A stretch of DNA of 64,000 nt from the NCBI GenBank assembly GCA_022747635.1, contig JAKTNV010000006.1, forward strand, positions 71,277,590 through 71,341,589, given 5' to 3'. Every line of letters begins with the position of its first letter. Within the stretch, counting starts at the first letter, position 1. This stretch comes from Hetaerina americana (lineage: Eukaryota > Arthropoda > Insecta > Odonata > Calopterygidae). Below are positions 13,250 through 26,432 of the stretch, piece after piece. The notes under the pieces were generated by a model that made no database searches, was not told the DNA's origin, and saw only the letters and a list, made by a program, of their open reading frames with translations. The position numbers were made by a program, and so were the translations under genes.

Positions 13250-16200
13250 GTAAAAGCAATCAGCCCCGAAGGCTGGTTTGATAGGCGAGGGTAGAGCCGA
13301 CCTCTTACCACCTCTACCACATGGTAGGGGCCAGTTCCTTTCCCTCTGCGCATGGTGTTTCTCAGGAAGATTTGGTACCCAAGAAATTGCCTCGCTTGGA
13401 TTTTAGTCGAGGATTTTCATAGGCATCACCTGGGCTTAAACACGGTCCCCAGCAGCCCACACATAGCTACGAGGCTAAAATGTAGTTTACTAAATTCCGA
13501 AGGATTGACATTTTGGTGAGTTTGCGTCTCTTTCAAAAAACTAGTTATCCTATTTCTTCTTCGGCTCATTTTAATAGAAGTGACAACAGTCGTTTTTACC
13601 CAACAATATCTTCAACCCTCAACACTGTTTCCGACAGAAACTCAGTGAAAGAATCTATCCGGCGATTGAAATCACCTAATAAATAAGTAAACTGAAATAT
13701 ATTTTATCAATAAAGAGTACAGCCACTATTTTAAGGTCTCTAAAAATAGTTTATAATATCGTCAGTTGTTTGCCTTCCATTGCCAAATTTCCGGGTTGAC
13801 TTCAAGTATTTCACTCAATTACCGATCAAATATCTTGTTTATAATTCCTCTAACATCAAAATATAAAATTTCAAAAATAATTTCGAGTTTCACCTCAAAA
13901 GGGTTTTTATTTTCGCGATTGGCCGACGGCGCTCTTCCGGACGGCGAATAGGTGCGGTTCCGCACTCACTCTTTAGGGATGGAAATAGATTGGGGAGAAA
14001 GGGAGGCGAAAGAGGAAATTGAAGAGGAGAGAAAGGAGAAGGAGCCTAAGGAATGTAAATAACCGATAATGGTGGCGGAACGTTAACAGAAGGTCTCACC
14101 ACTGCACCTGGGGAAAGTTGGGGCTGACCACACCCAGAACCCTCCGAAACTCCAAGTATTAGCGACACCCTCTCCAAATTCGTTCATTCATTTGAAACAC
14201 TACGCGTATCAATCCACTTCTATTCGAATAACTATTTTCCTTCGGTTGTCATGACCACGCTCAGACCGCTCCGTAGTCATTTGAGATTTTTAGACTTTAT
14301 GAGAAGGATGCGTTGCTTGCGTGGCGATTTACGTGGCTTACTATATTCTCCCTGCTTTTTTCCGAAAATCAGTACGTCACTTTGTTTTCTATAGATAAAT
14401 CATTACTGATTGGCGCACAACGACGATGCGTGCATATAGAAATGCATATCAGACCATCTACGGCAGAATTATGCAAAAAAGACTATTTAAAGCAGAAAGA
14501 AGCATTCAAAGCTTAAGATTTTCGGAATTTTTATTAAAATGAATATTTCGTGAAAAAGCGTTTCTTAGAGTCCATCTTTACTTTGATTGAAAGTGATGTC
14601 TTAGTATGTTGAAAAAAATGCCTCATATAAATGTTGAAATGGTAAAAAATAATTAACATTTTGGGTGTCATTTAGACATCTGTACAAACTTTTGCATCTG
14701 GTTAGAGTAAAGGAGTTGTAAGAACGTTCTCTCGGCCAATTTGCCGCGGTGTTACGGCGTCCAACGAGTGTAGTTAAAATTATTTGCCGAAGCCAAAGGT
14801 GCACTTGCCAGTGTGGAACTTGAGAGACCTGGGATGGAAAAAATGTAAATTTAATTTATTTTTTTATTGTAACTGTTTTCATTATAATGCGACGTAAACT
14901 AACTGGGCGATGACTTTATGCCTGAACAAGTTATATGCTTTTCAATGAGCAATATTAAATTATTAAACGTCCAAGAATAGCTAAAAGACGATTACGCAAC
15001 GGTAACAAATTATAATTCAATACAAATTTTCAGTAATTTCAACACGCAAGCCGTTTTCTTCTCAAGGTGACTTAAAGAGGCCACAGGACAAGGTCCGAAT
15101 TTTGTTTAGGGACCATGGCTAAATATTAAGAATGGATTTTCTTCTTAACATTCACACGTATTATCAAAGACACATTTAAAAGAGCAATTGCGGTGAATTA
15201 AAAAAATAATGTTTTCCTATTATTGTCAATATCCTTTTTAAAAAAAATACGTAAAGGCCGTTTGGATAGACACCGACTTAGCATCGCCACACTTCTTAAC
15301 TCCGTCTAATAAGACCATCTGACATCCTACATTCTATTAGACTGTTCTTCAATTCCACGTGAATTCTACCTCTCTCCACTATGTCTAACATACCCATTGA
15401 TTTGCGTCCCTCTCTCGCTTGCCTGACGTTCTTCCTTCTATCAAAGGCTACAACATCTCACCCCCAATCTAAGCGCTTTACAACCATCTATCTTGTCACC
15501 CAACAAGTCAAAATATCCTAATTTTAAGTTGATTCAGGATACCTCCCTTTCACGTATCACGTTTATTTAACATTAAAGGAAACATCAGAAACGCTGATAA
15601 TTAGTATACACCGTTAATTACTCGCGGATTAACTTTTAAAATGAGATGGTGTCTCACATTTTTTAAGTCAATTGCCACAACATTGCTTTTAACTTCATAT
15701 CACTCAATAAGAAGACCAAATAGTTGAAATAAATAAACCACCACGAAGGTTATATTGAGAGATGAAGGCACAATTCATCTTAAACTTAGCTAAGCCCTAC
15801 TCTGGCCGCCCTACTAAAACCTAGCGGCGTGTGGAATTCTCACATGCCGCTGGGTTTTAGTGGGGCCATTCCTTATCCCTGTACCGCGAGTGGTTTCCAT
15901 TACGATTGGTGCCGGAAAAAGCACACAGCTTAACTGAGTTAGGGTATGTCCATAGTGACAGAGAATCCAATTCAATCACTCCGATTTGAGGCCAGACGTC
16001 ATACTCAATGTTATCTCATGTCCCACCGTAATTATTAGATAAATATAAAATAGCACGGCTAAGAATGCAATGCATCACGATGCATAATTATTCAAATCAT
16101 CTCGCAGGAGTACCATGGTTGCTAATTAATTCGCAAAATGTGAATCATCTCGACCGAATAAATTTGCTTACAACCTTAGCCAACGAAACCACACCTGAAA

Positions 16201-18120
16201 AATCAAATCGGTATTTAGAATCGTAGAGTACGATTTGATTTATACTTATCAGTCGGTTATGCCATATTTCCTGGTACATTTGGATGACTTCTCCTACCTT
16301 ATGCTACCCTATCTTTTCTTAAGTAGGCAAAATAACGATTTATTTATTAGAGTGTCTCGACAATAAGAATTACTACTTTGCACAACCTGCAGATACATGG
16401 TCAATGCATTTACTAACATCAATATGACGGAGTGAGACACTTTCCTGACAAATCAATTTCGTTTGCAATATACTTGTATTGCACTTATAATAGAAATGGT
16501 AATAAAAATAATACTTTACTATAAAAACCAAAACAATTAAAATTAACAGGAGTAAGTAAAATAAGCAAGTATTTGATTGTAGATATACTATCAATCATCT
16601 ATGTAATCAACCCGCATACATACAATAAAACCGACTATGAAATATCAAAAATGTTTTCTAAGGAAAATATTTCTAACATTAATACGTTTCTCCCCTCATG
16701 ATAAAATAAACACCCAAATGCTCATGTTCCATTAGGCGTTAACGTCTCCTTTCGTATTTTCTGCCATCATCCACGACCTCGCTAGCCACAAGACGCACAC
16801 ACACTGATACATATATTACACGTCTTCATCAGTAGCATCAGACACAGAATAAAAGGAAGTAAAAAAGTATAAAAGGGGAGGGGAAATAAATTACCAATCA
16901 GAATCCTCGGTTACAGGTCATCCGATATAGGTCGCCTCGCCAACACTACTGGTTTCCATCGACATAACTTGCGAGGCGACGTGTGGTGAGCGTTTTGTGG
17001 GGCAAAATGAACTCGTAAATGAATAGGCACTGAGCACAGGTAAAACACAGGACAAAACGGAATGCAGTGACTGCGCTTTTTTTATTTAAAATTGTATATA
17101 TTATATAAACTGTATATTGTTAATTTTAAAGAAAGTGGTACCGTTTAACAAAGTCATGAATAAACATATTATACCTTTATACTATGCCTTCCATTATCAT
17201 CGGCACGACAAATATGAATTTTTGTATACGTTTAAAATCAATACTTTTCAACTTTTTTGGGGCATCTCGGCCAGTTGCCATTCCATAAAACGATGCTATC
17301 GCTCTTGTACTGGCAGAAGACCGGATGATTTCCAGGGCATGGGTTAGTTTTTACATGCTTTGTAAAAGTTTTTTATGCAAGACTTGACTAATTCCTTTAC
17401 AGAAAAAACAAAGAAAATTATATTTCGGGAAACTATCGTTCTAAGCATATGATAAATATTTCTCACTCGAAATTTACTTTATGCTACATTTTTTGTCCGA
17501 GGTTTGGCGGTGCCAGAGATAAATTCTCTTTGAATGGAGAACAAACACCAGCGCGGCGATTTGGAATGAAATCGGAAGTTTCAGAGGAAATCATGGCAGA
17601 AACCAAAACTTTCTGAATTTCACGAGTTCCCATTTAACACCACCAAAACTGCACTGCTAGTAAGGCCAACATCACTTTCCACTGCAAAATAAACCCAAAT
17701 TTTGCCCACCTCTTTATACGCAATAGCTACCCCAATTTAGTTCACTAGGCGATGATTGGAATCGATCGGTAACTGGTGCCGCCGATATTGGACGCCGCGC
17801 CCCTCGGCTACTTCGCGCAAATGAAAAGAATATATTTGGAATGAAACGAGACATTATTGACCCAAATCCTTAAAGGCTGGCCGATCATTAGTCTTCTACA
17901 GGACTGCTTAGCCGAAGACTTAGCAAATAGAAATAGAACCAACAGCAGTCTTCCATACCTACGAGTCTTACAAACTATGTTAAGTAAGCAGTGTACCATT
18001 CAATTGATCACCCCTATTGTTCATTTTTATCAAGCGGCTTGCGCAAAAGATTCATCCGGGCTGTTTTCTCTCTGTGAATTCAAAGCCGTAAATAAAAGCT
18101 ACGGGAGAGCGACGCCATAT
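13250..18120. other. Non-coding sequence with hairpins
   Basis: Holds the 15808 hairpin and an 11-bp inverted pair AATCAAATCG/CGATTTGATT (16201-16240). Sequence after 13248 may be the flank of the reverse transcriptase fragment. Short frames are not gene-like. Confidence 0.6.
15808..15866. repeat. 26-bp-stem hairpin
   Basis: Left arm 15808-15833 (core CTAGCGGCGTGTG) and right arm 15841-15866 (core CACATGCCGCTGG) pair over about 26 bp with three weak positions and a 7-nt loop GAATTCT. It could be a MITE remnant or an inverted repeat with another role. No coding sequence around it. Confidence 0.9.
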
Positions 18121-18129
18121 TTTTAAAAT

Positions 18130-20075
18130 ATTTAAAATAAAAGTAATGCGACATCAAAGGCTATATCATGCCAAGATGAAAAATATTAGGGAAGATATCT
18201 CTAGCGAAAAAAATAATGAGATTACTTATGATTACAAAGTATCTATGGCGAATGCCAAGATTGAATTTCGGAAAGCGTTAAGCGAATTCAAAAGGAAAAG
18301 GTTAGCGGAAAATTTGAAAGACAGTACAAAAGAGTTTTTGTCATAAGTCAGAGAAGTTTAGGGAAATAAGTCAACTGTTTATTCACTCAAAAATGATAAA
18401 GGCGAATGATTAACCAGCAGTTTGGAAAAGGCTAACTTACTCAATTCCTTCTTTCAAAGAGTCTTCGCCAATATTTCACCGAATGCCTCCGATAGCTTAC
18501 CAAATTGCGCCAAAACCGATGCTCAAAATTGAAATCTCATATAATGAAATAGAAGGTGTGCTGAAAAATATTTAGCCTAATAAATCCTCCGGCCCCTATA
18601 AAATACCCGCTCATATATTTAAGGCCCTAGTTTCGGCAATTGCGCCGGATGTAGAAATAATATTTAGGAAGTCGCTGAGAGATCACATGATTCCCAGAGA
18701 TTGGAAAATGGCAAACGTAACACCAGTATTTAAAAACGGAGGCAAAGAGGAACCGAGCCTTTACAGGTCTATTTCCCTCATATCCATTTCGAGCAAGGTT
18801 ATGGGGCATAAATTTTCCAGTTCGATAGTGAGATACATCGATAATCAGGAGTTATTTATGAAAAATCGGCACGGTTTCCGAATGGGCAGATCCGGCGAGA
18901 GACAACTTGCGCTTTTTGTTCATGATATTCTTATTTTGGGAGAGAGCAATGTTCCAGTGGACGCAATTTTTCCAGATTTTAAGAAAGCCTTCGGCAAAAT
19001 ACCTCATAATAAACTACTCGCAAAGCTAGAAGCATATGGTATAGATAAAAATATCCAGGGTTGTATTTTTCTTTTGGACTTTTGGAATGGTCGGGCTCAA
19101 AGAATAGTGATAGATGGAATTAGTTCAAATGCAGTAGAAGTTACTTCAGGTGTTCCCCAGGGAAGCGTTATCGGACCTATTTTATTCCTACTTTACGTTA
19201 ACGACATTGACCGTGTAGTCACTAGTAAGATTCGTTTATTTTCCGATAATGCAGTAGTTTACCGTGATATCCGTGATCCTGAGAACACAGCAGCTTTGTC
19301 AGATGACCTTAATGCTATACAAGGCTGGTGCGACACTTGGCAATTATAATTAAACTTAAAAAAGTGCAGAGTCATAAATTTTTGGGAAATGAGCAATTCC
19401 CTCCCGAACACTTACTGCATCGGGAACACCGAAATGGAATGTGTAGGCCCTATTAAATACTTAGGCGTTACCCTCGCTCACGACCTCTCCTTGGTGAAAC
19501 GCATACGGGTAATATGTGGACAAGCTAACAAAAAATTAGGATATATTAGAAGGGTACTAGGTAATTGTGATGAAAAGGTCAAAGAGAAATGTTATCTGTC
19601 GTTGGTTAGGCCTCGTTTAGAATATGCTGCAAGTATATGGGATCCTAAGGAAGTTGGATTAATTGCCGAATTGGATTGCCTGCAGCGTCGAGGAGCTAGA
19701 TTTGTTAAACGTTGCTATGATAAACTTAGTAGCGTATCCAAAATATCAGAGCAGCTAGGCTGGGAATCACTCACGGTGCGAAGGTTACATTACCGATTGA
19801 AGCTCTTGCATGAATTGGAAGGAGGTATCTTTAGCAGTGATGTTGAAAGTGTATTATTACCTTCATCGTACTACGATAGGAGAGATCATATTAATAAAAT
19901 TATATAGATTAAGTGTAGAACAGATATATTTAAGATTTCCACGAACGAAATGGGATCATAATATCATTGTCCGACCATGGTAGGGTCATGTTAGGGTAAA
20001 CATTAGTCCGGTGTGTGTTCAGCCCCTGCCACACACCCTAGCGGTGGCTTGCAGGGCACATAAAAAAATCAATTA
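18130..20075 (+). mobile_element. 5'-truncated CR1/Jockey-group non-LTR retrotransposon, longer copy
   Basis: It contains the reverse transcriptase half of ORF2 plus the 3' UTR. The 3' end has the block CCACACACCCTAGCGGTGG with CTTGCAGGG, followed by A-rich and TTAA-type simple sequence near 20070. The same 3' block and coding tail recur in the shorter copy at 6055-7085, so they define one family. The 5' boundary is uncertain because the upstream sequence fades into unrecognised DNA. Confidence 0.85.
18146..19907 (+). pseudogene. Reverse transcriptase pseudogene of the CR1/Jockey-group element
   Basis: The frame runs through EFRKALSEFKRKRLAENLKD, a stop-laden stretch at about 18340-18680, then IPRDWKMANVTPVFKNGGKE, FRMGRSGERQL, AIFPDFKKAFGKIPHNKLL and SGVPQGSVIGPILFLLYVND. 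The catalytic block reads LFSDNAVVY near 19239-19250 where the family has Y/F-A-D-D, so the second catalytic Asp is Asn. After a stop at about 19347 the C-terminal region continues as GPIKYLGVTLAHDLS, KCYLSLVRPRLEYAASIWDP and LDCLQRRGARFVKR. The VPQGSVLGP-type motif and the lack of an RNase H domain fit CR1/Jockey-group LINEs. It is inactive: several stops and a mutated active site. Confidence 0.88.
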
Positions 20076-20079
20076 ATTA

Positions 20080-21080
20080 ATTAAATACATGTAATGCAAG
20101 TTCACCGGCCTCTATATTATCCATGTCACGGGCAGCATTTCCAACGGCTACGATACGACTCTACTGACTTTCTTTCCTGAGCACGCTCCAAACAAAACGC
20201 GAAATTTGAGTATACCCAGTATGAGTATTCATTGAAACTATCTCTGAAATTAATTTAATTGTAACATTTCGTGGCCATTAGCATTGAGCCCGGCGGAAAA
20301 GTAAAGATCTGAGTATCCACTTTATTTTCACAGACATGGAGTCGCCAGTGCGTGTACACGATTCCGATTGAATAAAGTGAAGTTGACGACAGAACTCCAT
20401 TGTATTCTCACGTGGATGTCGTTTCCGAGAGGAGTGAAAAATGCGCATCGCATCAGGGAATATAATAGAATAAACGGAGGGCTACAAGAGAAGGATAAGA
20501 CTACCGAGAGAGGGAGAGTAGTGAATTAGCACACGGGGTGAATGCAAACGGCTGGCCAATGGTACGGGCCCGCACTACTCCATGAAAGAGAACCGGACGC
20601 GCGCTTAAGAGACTAAAACAAGTCGGGCGGGCTGAGTGAGACAGCCATCGCTGTATATCACGGGCCGTGAACGCCCCAAGGGGGAGCGTACGTGGGGTTG
20701 GGGGTGGAGAGAGAGAGAGAGGTTTCCGAAACCCTTAAATCTCCGAAAACACGTAGGGTGTGTAGTATGCAAGCGCGCAGAGACGTATGCCGCAGGAAAT
20801 TCCCATGGGGCTTTTTTACAAATTAAATAGGATCGTCAAGAATAAACTTCCAGTTTGCATTAATCACAATTTCACGTCTGCGTTCCCGCACCAGAGTCGT
20901 CCAATACGTGAATTCACGACACGAAATACATCCAATTACTTTCAGGCTTCATTGCCACGTTTCGAGGGGGGGGGCAAAATTTTCTGGCTCTGCGTAAGTC
21001 CTACACGATGCAAACTTCTCCATGTTTCAGGCTAATTGAGTCAGATTTTCTAAGAGTATATGTTCCCAGAGGAATCCTAA
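20080..21080. other. Non-coding sequence, mixed composition
   Basis: Includes a GC-rich patch with a GA run at about 20706-20722. The small frames at 20636 and 20787 overlap in different frames and have no motif. Nothing else recognised. Confidence 0.55.
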
Positions 21081-21087
21081 TTATTTC

Positions 21088-21135
21088 ATCAGACGACCTG
21101 ATGTTGCCGTAACGGACGAAACCAGTGGTACTACA
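21088..21135 (+). repeat. CTGATG-hairpin-CGAAACC motif, possible Penelope-like element end
   Basis: CATCAG and CTGATG flank a 5-nt loop at 21088-21105, followed by TTGCCGTAACGGAC and GAAACCAGTGGTAC. The order CTGATG, small stem, GAAACC recalls hammerhead-type sequences reported at the ends of Penelope-like retroelements. The conserved core is not exact, so activity is doubtful. Confidence 0.4.
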
Positions 21136-21306
21136 TTATTAATTGTGTTTTGGAATTAAAAGTTCAATTTTTACATCATTTTACGAATAATACATCAAGT
21201 AAGGTCTGGAGTTCATTTTATCAAGGTATGTGTAGCACTAGCAAAATCTAAATGCTTGAATTTTTCTTAATTAATAATAGTAATTAATAAAATATGGTAA
21301 CAATTT

Positions 21307-21418
21307 TCCACAAGACAAGTATAATGGTACGACCGGGTTTCGATGTACTACATCATCTTCACCTGAAGGTAATGTAACACATCGAAACCCGGCCTCACTA
21401 TTAAACTTATCTAGTGGA
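21307..21418. repeat. 112-bp palindrome with CGAAACCCGG arms
   Basis: The 55-nt arms (21307-21361 and 21364-21418) are inverted copies with about a dozen mismatches and a 2-nt centre. The core CCGGGTTTCGATGT / ACATCGAAACCCGG is exact. Within each arm a smaller hairpin (GATGT/ACATC on the minus strand, ATGT/ACAT on the plus) lies between a TGAAG motif and GAAA. Arthropod genomes contain many such palindromes, often near Penelope-like elements; that link is from memory. Confidence 0.85.
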
Positions 21419-21419
21419 A

Positions 21420-23465
21420 AATGTTTACTTTATTTTCTTTATTACGTTCGAAGTTCACCACATCAAGCCAGAAACTACTCAATTTATTAATTATAGTAAA
21501 CCATACAATAACATGGAGCCTCAAATATTATATTGGGGTGTGGAATTCCAGTGGGTAAAGGGTTGGACTTATGACCAAAGGACCCGAACTATACAGGTAC
21601 CTGTATATCTGGTGACGCCTCTGAGAACCCTCACCTTCATGCAAGACGTGATATTTCAGCCACCAAATCTGAGAGGAACAGAGCGGAAGGAACTACTGCC
21701 CCTCACCTACCTACCCCGTGAAATTTTTATAAACTGCACAGAGCTTATGATCAGCCCATCAATCTAGAATGATCACCGCGATTTTCCTAGATTCACGTAT
21801 GCCTTAAAGATCAACTGACGGTTCAATCAGAAGCTGCATTTTGTTCTCCGCGTTAAGATAAACAATCCTGTCTCATTAACTAATTCACCTATCGAATCCA
21901 TTCCACTTTAAAAAGTGAATACCATTTCCTCCATCCTTTTCACTAATTATAGTCATCAATTTCCAATGTAGTTTGTTGCACAGAAAGGTTTCTTAAACTG
22001 CAAAGCAGAGAAACGCAGCTCATTCGACATTGATGCCACTTCAATTTTTGATTCATTAACTTTTTTTGCTGATTAGGTACGAACTTTTTATCCTGAGACT
22101 CTTCGAGAAAAAAATGTAAAATTTTGAACTCTAATGATATTTTGTTTGAATTACTGTTGCCTTCTTTAAACAAATTAGAACTCTTATTGGAAATGTATGG
22201 CTAAGACAGTCTGTAAGACAGCTGAGCTCGATATTTCAGTGCCCAAGCGTACTTTATTTTAATATGAAATTAAAATTTTCAAGGTATATGTTATCAAATG
22301 TATCAAAACTTCGTTACTCAAACCCACTAGAAGTAATCTCCTAAATTTCCATTTACAAAGTTTCACATCTACATAGTTTATTCTGATTAGTGTGTGCATT
22401 ATAAAGATTAGTCTCCTAGGATATAATCAATTATTAGAGCATTACCTATTAATTCCGTGTACTCCATCGGATATGGATAATGCTTATTTGATAAGCAGGC
22501 GGAAATTATAGGTGGAGTTTATTTAAAAAAACATGGAGTAGAAAAAAATATTTATATTCTACATTACACTTACTTTTAGAATGCCAACCCAAGAACGTCA
22601 CTTTTGCAAAATATATACTACCCATGTGTTTAACTGTCGCTTGGCTACGGGGTCTCACATTATGTGTTCAAGCCATGAAATAAGCATGGAATAGAATTTC
22701 CGAAGCAACTTTACGCCCGAATAGTGCAAGTAGTTGTGCATAGGAGAGGAGCTCGGAGCAAGACGCCCTTGGCTAAGCACATAAATTCTTATCTCAGATC
22801 GATGCGCCTCAACACTCCTTCATCATCTGCTATCTTCCCAAATATCTGAAGGGCATCTCCGGATCAAATGACTCCTAAAAACGATCCGCAAATAAGGGGG
22901 TTCAAAAATAAATCGGAAGAAAGAGTGGCGCTATTTTTATGCCGCTTTCAAATAAGGCCTTCCGAGACTGAATATTCTTTCCGTAGAAGGAAGGCAGGAT
23001 TCTTTCAACGGTTCACATTATTTATGGCCTCGAATGCTGGCGTGCAACTGAGGAGGAAAAAATACATGCGAAAAAAATGAATACGTCCGGTTGAACCCTT
23101 TTTTTTAAACTCGTAAAGTCATTCCTTCAATTAAAACTAACTCGTTAAATGCGAGCTCATCACTGATGAGAGCGGAAAGAGAAAAATTTCACTGCTTTTG
23201 TCACAGACGAATGGACCATTTTGAATCCCTCTCATTAAACCCTCGGCAGAGGCTCATCAATGAAAAGTAAAGATTTTCCCGAAAAAATTCTCGAATGGAT
23301 GCATAATTATGACTGCGGTACGCCGCACCATCGTTACAATTTTTTCAACGCATTCCTTATTAGTAATTAGTTTTAGAATGTTTAAACGAAAAGTATCACC
23401 TAAATTACTTCTAGGGATTGTTTCCTATCGAAAACTGTATGCAACACCACCATATACGAAAAATA
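21420..23465. other. Non-coding sequence, nothing recognised
   Basis: AT-rich. The frame at 21414-21767 (117 codons) has no domain signature or codon bias I can defend. Confidence 0.55.
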
Positions 23466-23467
23466 AT

Positions 23468-23612
23468 GTAACAATTTCAATCACTCGCCTTAACTGACAT
23501 TCGAACCCGGTTCCCTTGATATACGACCTAATCCTTTAGCCAGTTACGCTACCGAGGCGTCCTCTTTCATTTCGGTCAAGGTGGATGATTTTTATACTTT
23601 GAAATTGTTGCA
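23468..23612 (-). mobile_element. tRNA-like short element flanked by inverted repeats, copy 2
   Basis: On the minus strand the head reads GAGGACGCCTCGGTAGC, then a D-arm AACTGGCTAAAGG, a B box GGTTCGAATG with substitutions, and AGTTAAGGCGAGTGA, all colinear with the copy at 11341. The flanks are inverted repeats: TAACAATTTCAA at 23469 and TTGAAATTGTTG at 23599 (bases gaaattgttg at 23601). The + strand sequence TGGATGATTTTTATACTTTG at 23582 also resembles the body of copy 1. The symmetrical body on both sides is unlike a normal SINE. Confidence 0.75.
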
Positions 23613-23619
23613 TTGTAAT

Positions 23620-25690
23620 TCGCATTAGTGGACGAGCCCATTCAATGTTGTCGCGATATTCCCCACAGTTTCTTTAAGAACGCAAACTAATTTAAAATAC
23701 TTCAGAAGAAAATGTCGCAAATTGTGGCTTTCAAATACAACACTGAATTGTAAAACCAATGAACTAAGTCGATTCAAAACAATATATAGAATTATAAAAC
23801 CCTGATACCTCATGAAACACCATTGATAAATGGTGAAAATAGATCCATTAAAGAATGCCAACTGCTCTCATATCGGTATTAGAACATTTCTGCTGTATCC
23901 GTACCTAACATAGTCCTGTTATTGTAGCGTATGCACGTATGAGGAGTATTTTTAAACAATTACGCAACAAAAAGAAACCCATTTGAAGTTTTTAATAGCT
24001 GTAGAGTGTATAAATCACAATTAACAATTAATTTTAGTTTTATGGTATGCCCTAGAGAGATGATAGCGTACAATCATAACCAATGTCCGTGTTAATTCCA
24101 GTTTTTTATAATGCATTATATCCCTTAAAAAAATACATAAAACTCACCTAACAAAAGGAGGAAAAACTTTTTTTTCCAGCAATAATTCAACGGGAGCTAT
24201 TGTACCTCTAGGTAACGTTAAACGCAAAACGTAGACCAATAAAAAGACACATTACGGCTCATTATAGTAGCAGCATGATTCCTAAAACTTCGTCATTTCA
24301 TTGATTTTTATTGCTGACAACTGTCCATTCAAAGCAAAACAACACATTCAAAGCTGAAAACAGTAGGTACTACATCAATTTTTGAGATGTCTTATCGAGA
24401 AAAATATCCAGAGATAGTCCTTAATGCAAGTATTCTACCTTGTACGATAATATTGGACCAATAACAAAAGATGATCAGTATGGAAATCAGTAACCCAGGA
24501 GAAAGATAAAATAAATCAAACCAGCTGAAGAAAATTGATCATATGCGCTATTATTTTCTCACTTCACTTTTGCCAACTGTAAATCGTAATGCTCAAAAAA
24601 AGTCATCCCCTCAATTTGGAATGCATTTGGCCAAAGATAATTATACGACGTTAGATACATGTACCAAACTATAAACATTTAATAACCGTATTTAATGAGT
24701 TCCCACTTGGCTTAACTAAAACCGTCAAAACATACTGGTTCTCAATAAATTTTAACAGCAGAGCACCATTTGAATTAAATGAAACTTTAAGGCTAAAAAA
24801 AATATCGATTGCAATGAAATATAAATGAAAAGTGCAAAAATAATGGGATTGGAAAATTCTTCTCGATGCTTAAAATAAAAATACAATGGTTAAAAAATAA
24901 TTTGATTTAGAAAGTGCAGCTGTTAACCTAAACAAGTGACTGTGAGAGATGAAGTATTTTCTTATATTCTTAAAATTCACGATATGAAAATTTATAATAT
25001 CTAAAAGGCACAAGCATACATTTATTTCAAATTATGAATACTTAAACTAAAAACTAGGAAAAATTACAAAACAAGAGGGGGTGTCCAAGACGCTTCAGAA
25101 TATGAGTATGAGGTGAAGGTGTTCCAATGAAAGGAATTTTTAAAAGGGTGTTAAACAAAGGGTTTGAAATTATTTTTGTGACTAATAAGGCATATTAAAA
25201 TGTAATCACCAACTTAGAAGATAAAGCTGAAACATAAAGGCTATTACTAAACAGCATTTCCCCTTGGAATGCTTTCAGCTAAATAAAATGTTTCATATAC
25301 TATATTCTTTCAGCGAAGCTTATTTTCCCTAAGTCATTATTTTCAAATCATTAACTGCGCTTTTCAGTTTTCGTACATCGAAATGCTTTCAATCTTTACA
25401 TAATGTTTAAAATAAAATTATTGGATGCAAGTGTATGGTTTCTTTTTCACAGGATTCTCACTTTCTGCCACTTAAAAAAGGACTGAATAACTTATCGCGT
25501 ATAAAAACCCTGAACCATCTCGGATGAATACTTTCTGTCCAATATATTTCCACAGAGCTCTAAAATCGGTTTTGAATGAATAAAGGACGAAATCCAGTAC
25601 TTTCACAGGAAGCCATTCTTCCGGCATGTTTGAAAGCGACAAAGCATATGAGAGACCCTTCGAAGTAGACGCACAAGAGACGAATAGAAT
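23620..25690. other. AT-rich non-coding sequence
   Basis: No frame of interest, no RNA gene, no transposon motif seen. Confidence 0.6.
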
Positions 25691-26420
25691 TCAGTGAAGG
25701 GAGTTAGAATTCCCAGATATCGAAATGTTGCCTCTAGTGTCAGGGGAATAAGAGGACCACACAATAGCCCCTACAACGCCGCCCTAAATGCCACTAGACT
25801 ACAACTCCCCGATCCCGTTAAAATTTTGATTAATCTCATTCGCCATTTGATCCTGCGGACAGGGACATTCGCCGCCCGGTCGGCCGCAACTTGTACGCGC
25901 AGCTGACTCCAGGTCCCGCCCACGTCGCTTCCTCCTCCCCAGGCCCCCCGACACCGTCCCCAAACCGAGCGAGTAAGGCCCACACCCCGAACCAGGAATA
26001 TGACTCTAGCATTTCGCCACATTGCCTCAATAGGGTGCACCTTACTCACTTTCGACAGCGACCGTTGAGGGGTCGTGATCGTCTCATTCTCCTCGAATTG
26101 ACGCGACAGAAATGGTCCATAAGAGATAGAGATAGAGAGACATGTGACCCCGCCGAAGGACCTGATCCACCATTTCACCCGAAACGGTCGCACCTGCGAC
26201 GCTGGTGGCTTGCGAGGAGTTGAGGCTAAGCGTACAAGCGTACCGCATGCTGGTGACTGTGTCCGCAAGGGAACCCAAGAACGAAATTCGCCAGATGTGC
26301 TTCACTACTATCGAGGGCTACGCTCCAAGATAAACCGATCTCTGTCTAGCTTCTTACCCGCACCAGAACTAATGGTTATGGTGAAAACAGCTGTGAGTAG
26401 TATTTTCACGAAAATAAAGT
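25690..26420. other. GC-rich island without recognisable coding sequence
   Basis: The composition shifts to GC- and CpG-rich within AT-rich DNA. Open frames on both strands (for example 25771-26268 minus) overlap each other and match no family. It could be a promoter, regulatory island or unrecognised exon of a non-coding transcript. Confidence 0.45.
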
Positions 26421-26432
26421 TTCACGCAGGAG

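Noticed and set aside
18687..19907. Host gene encoding reverse transcriptase-like protein
   Set aside because: Stops, a mutated FADD motif and a second genomic copy with the same 3' end show it is a dead retrotransposon.
25771..26268. 165-codon minus-strand gene in the GC-rich island
   Set aside because: Several frames on both strands are open because of GC-rich composition; no motif, no splice support, no start context that stands out.
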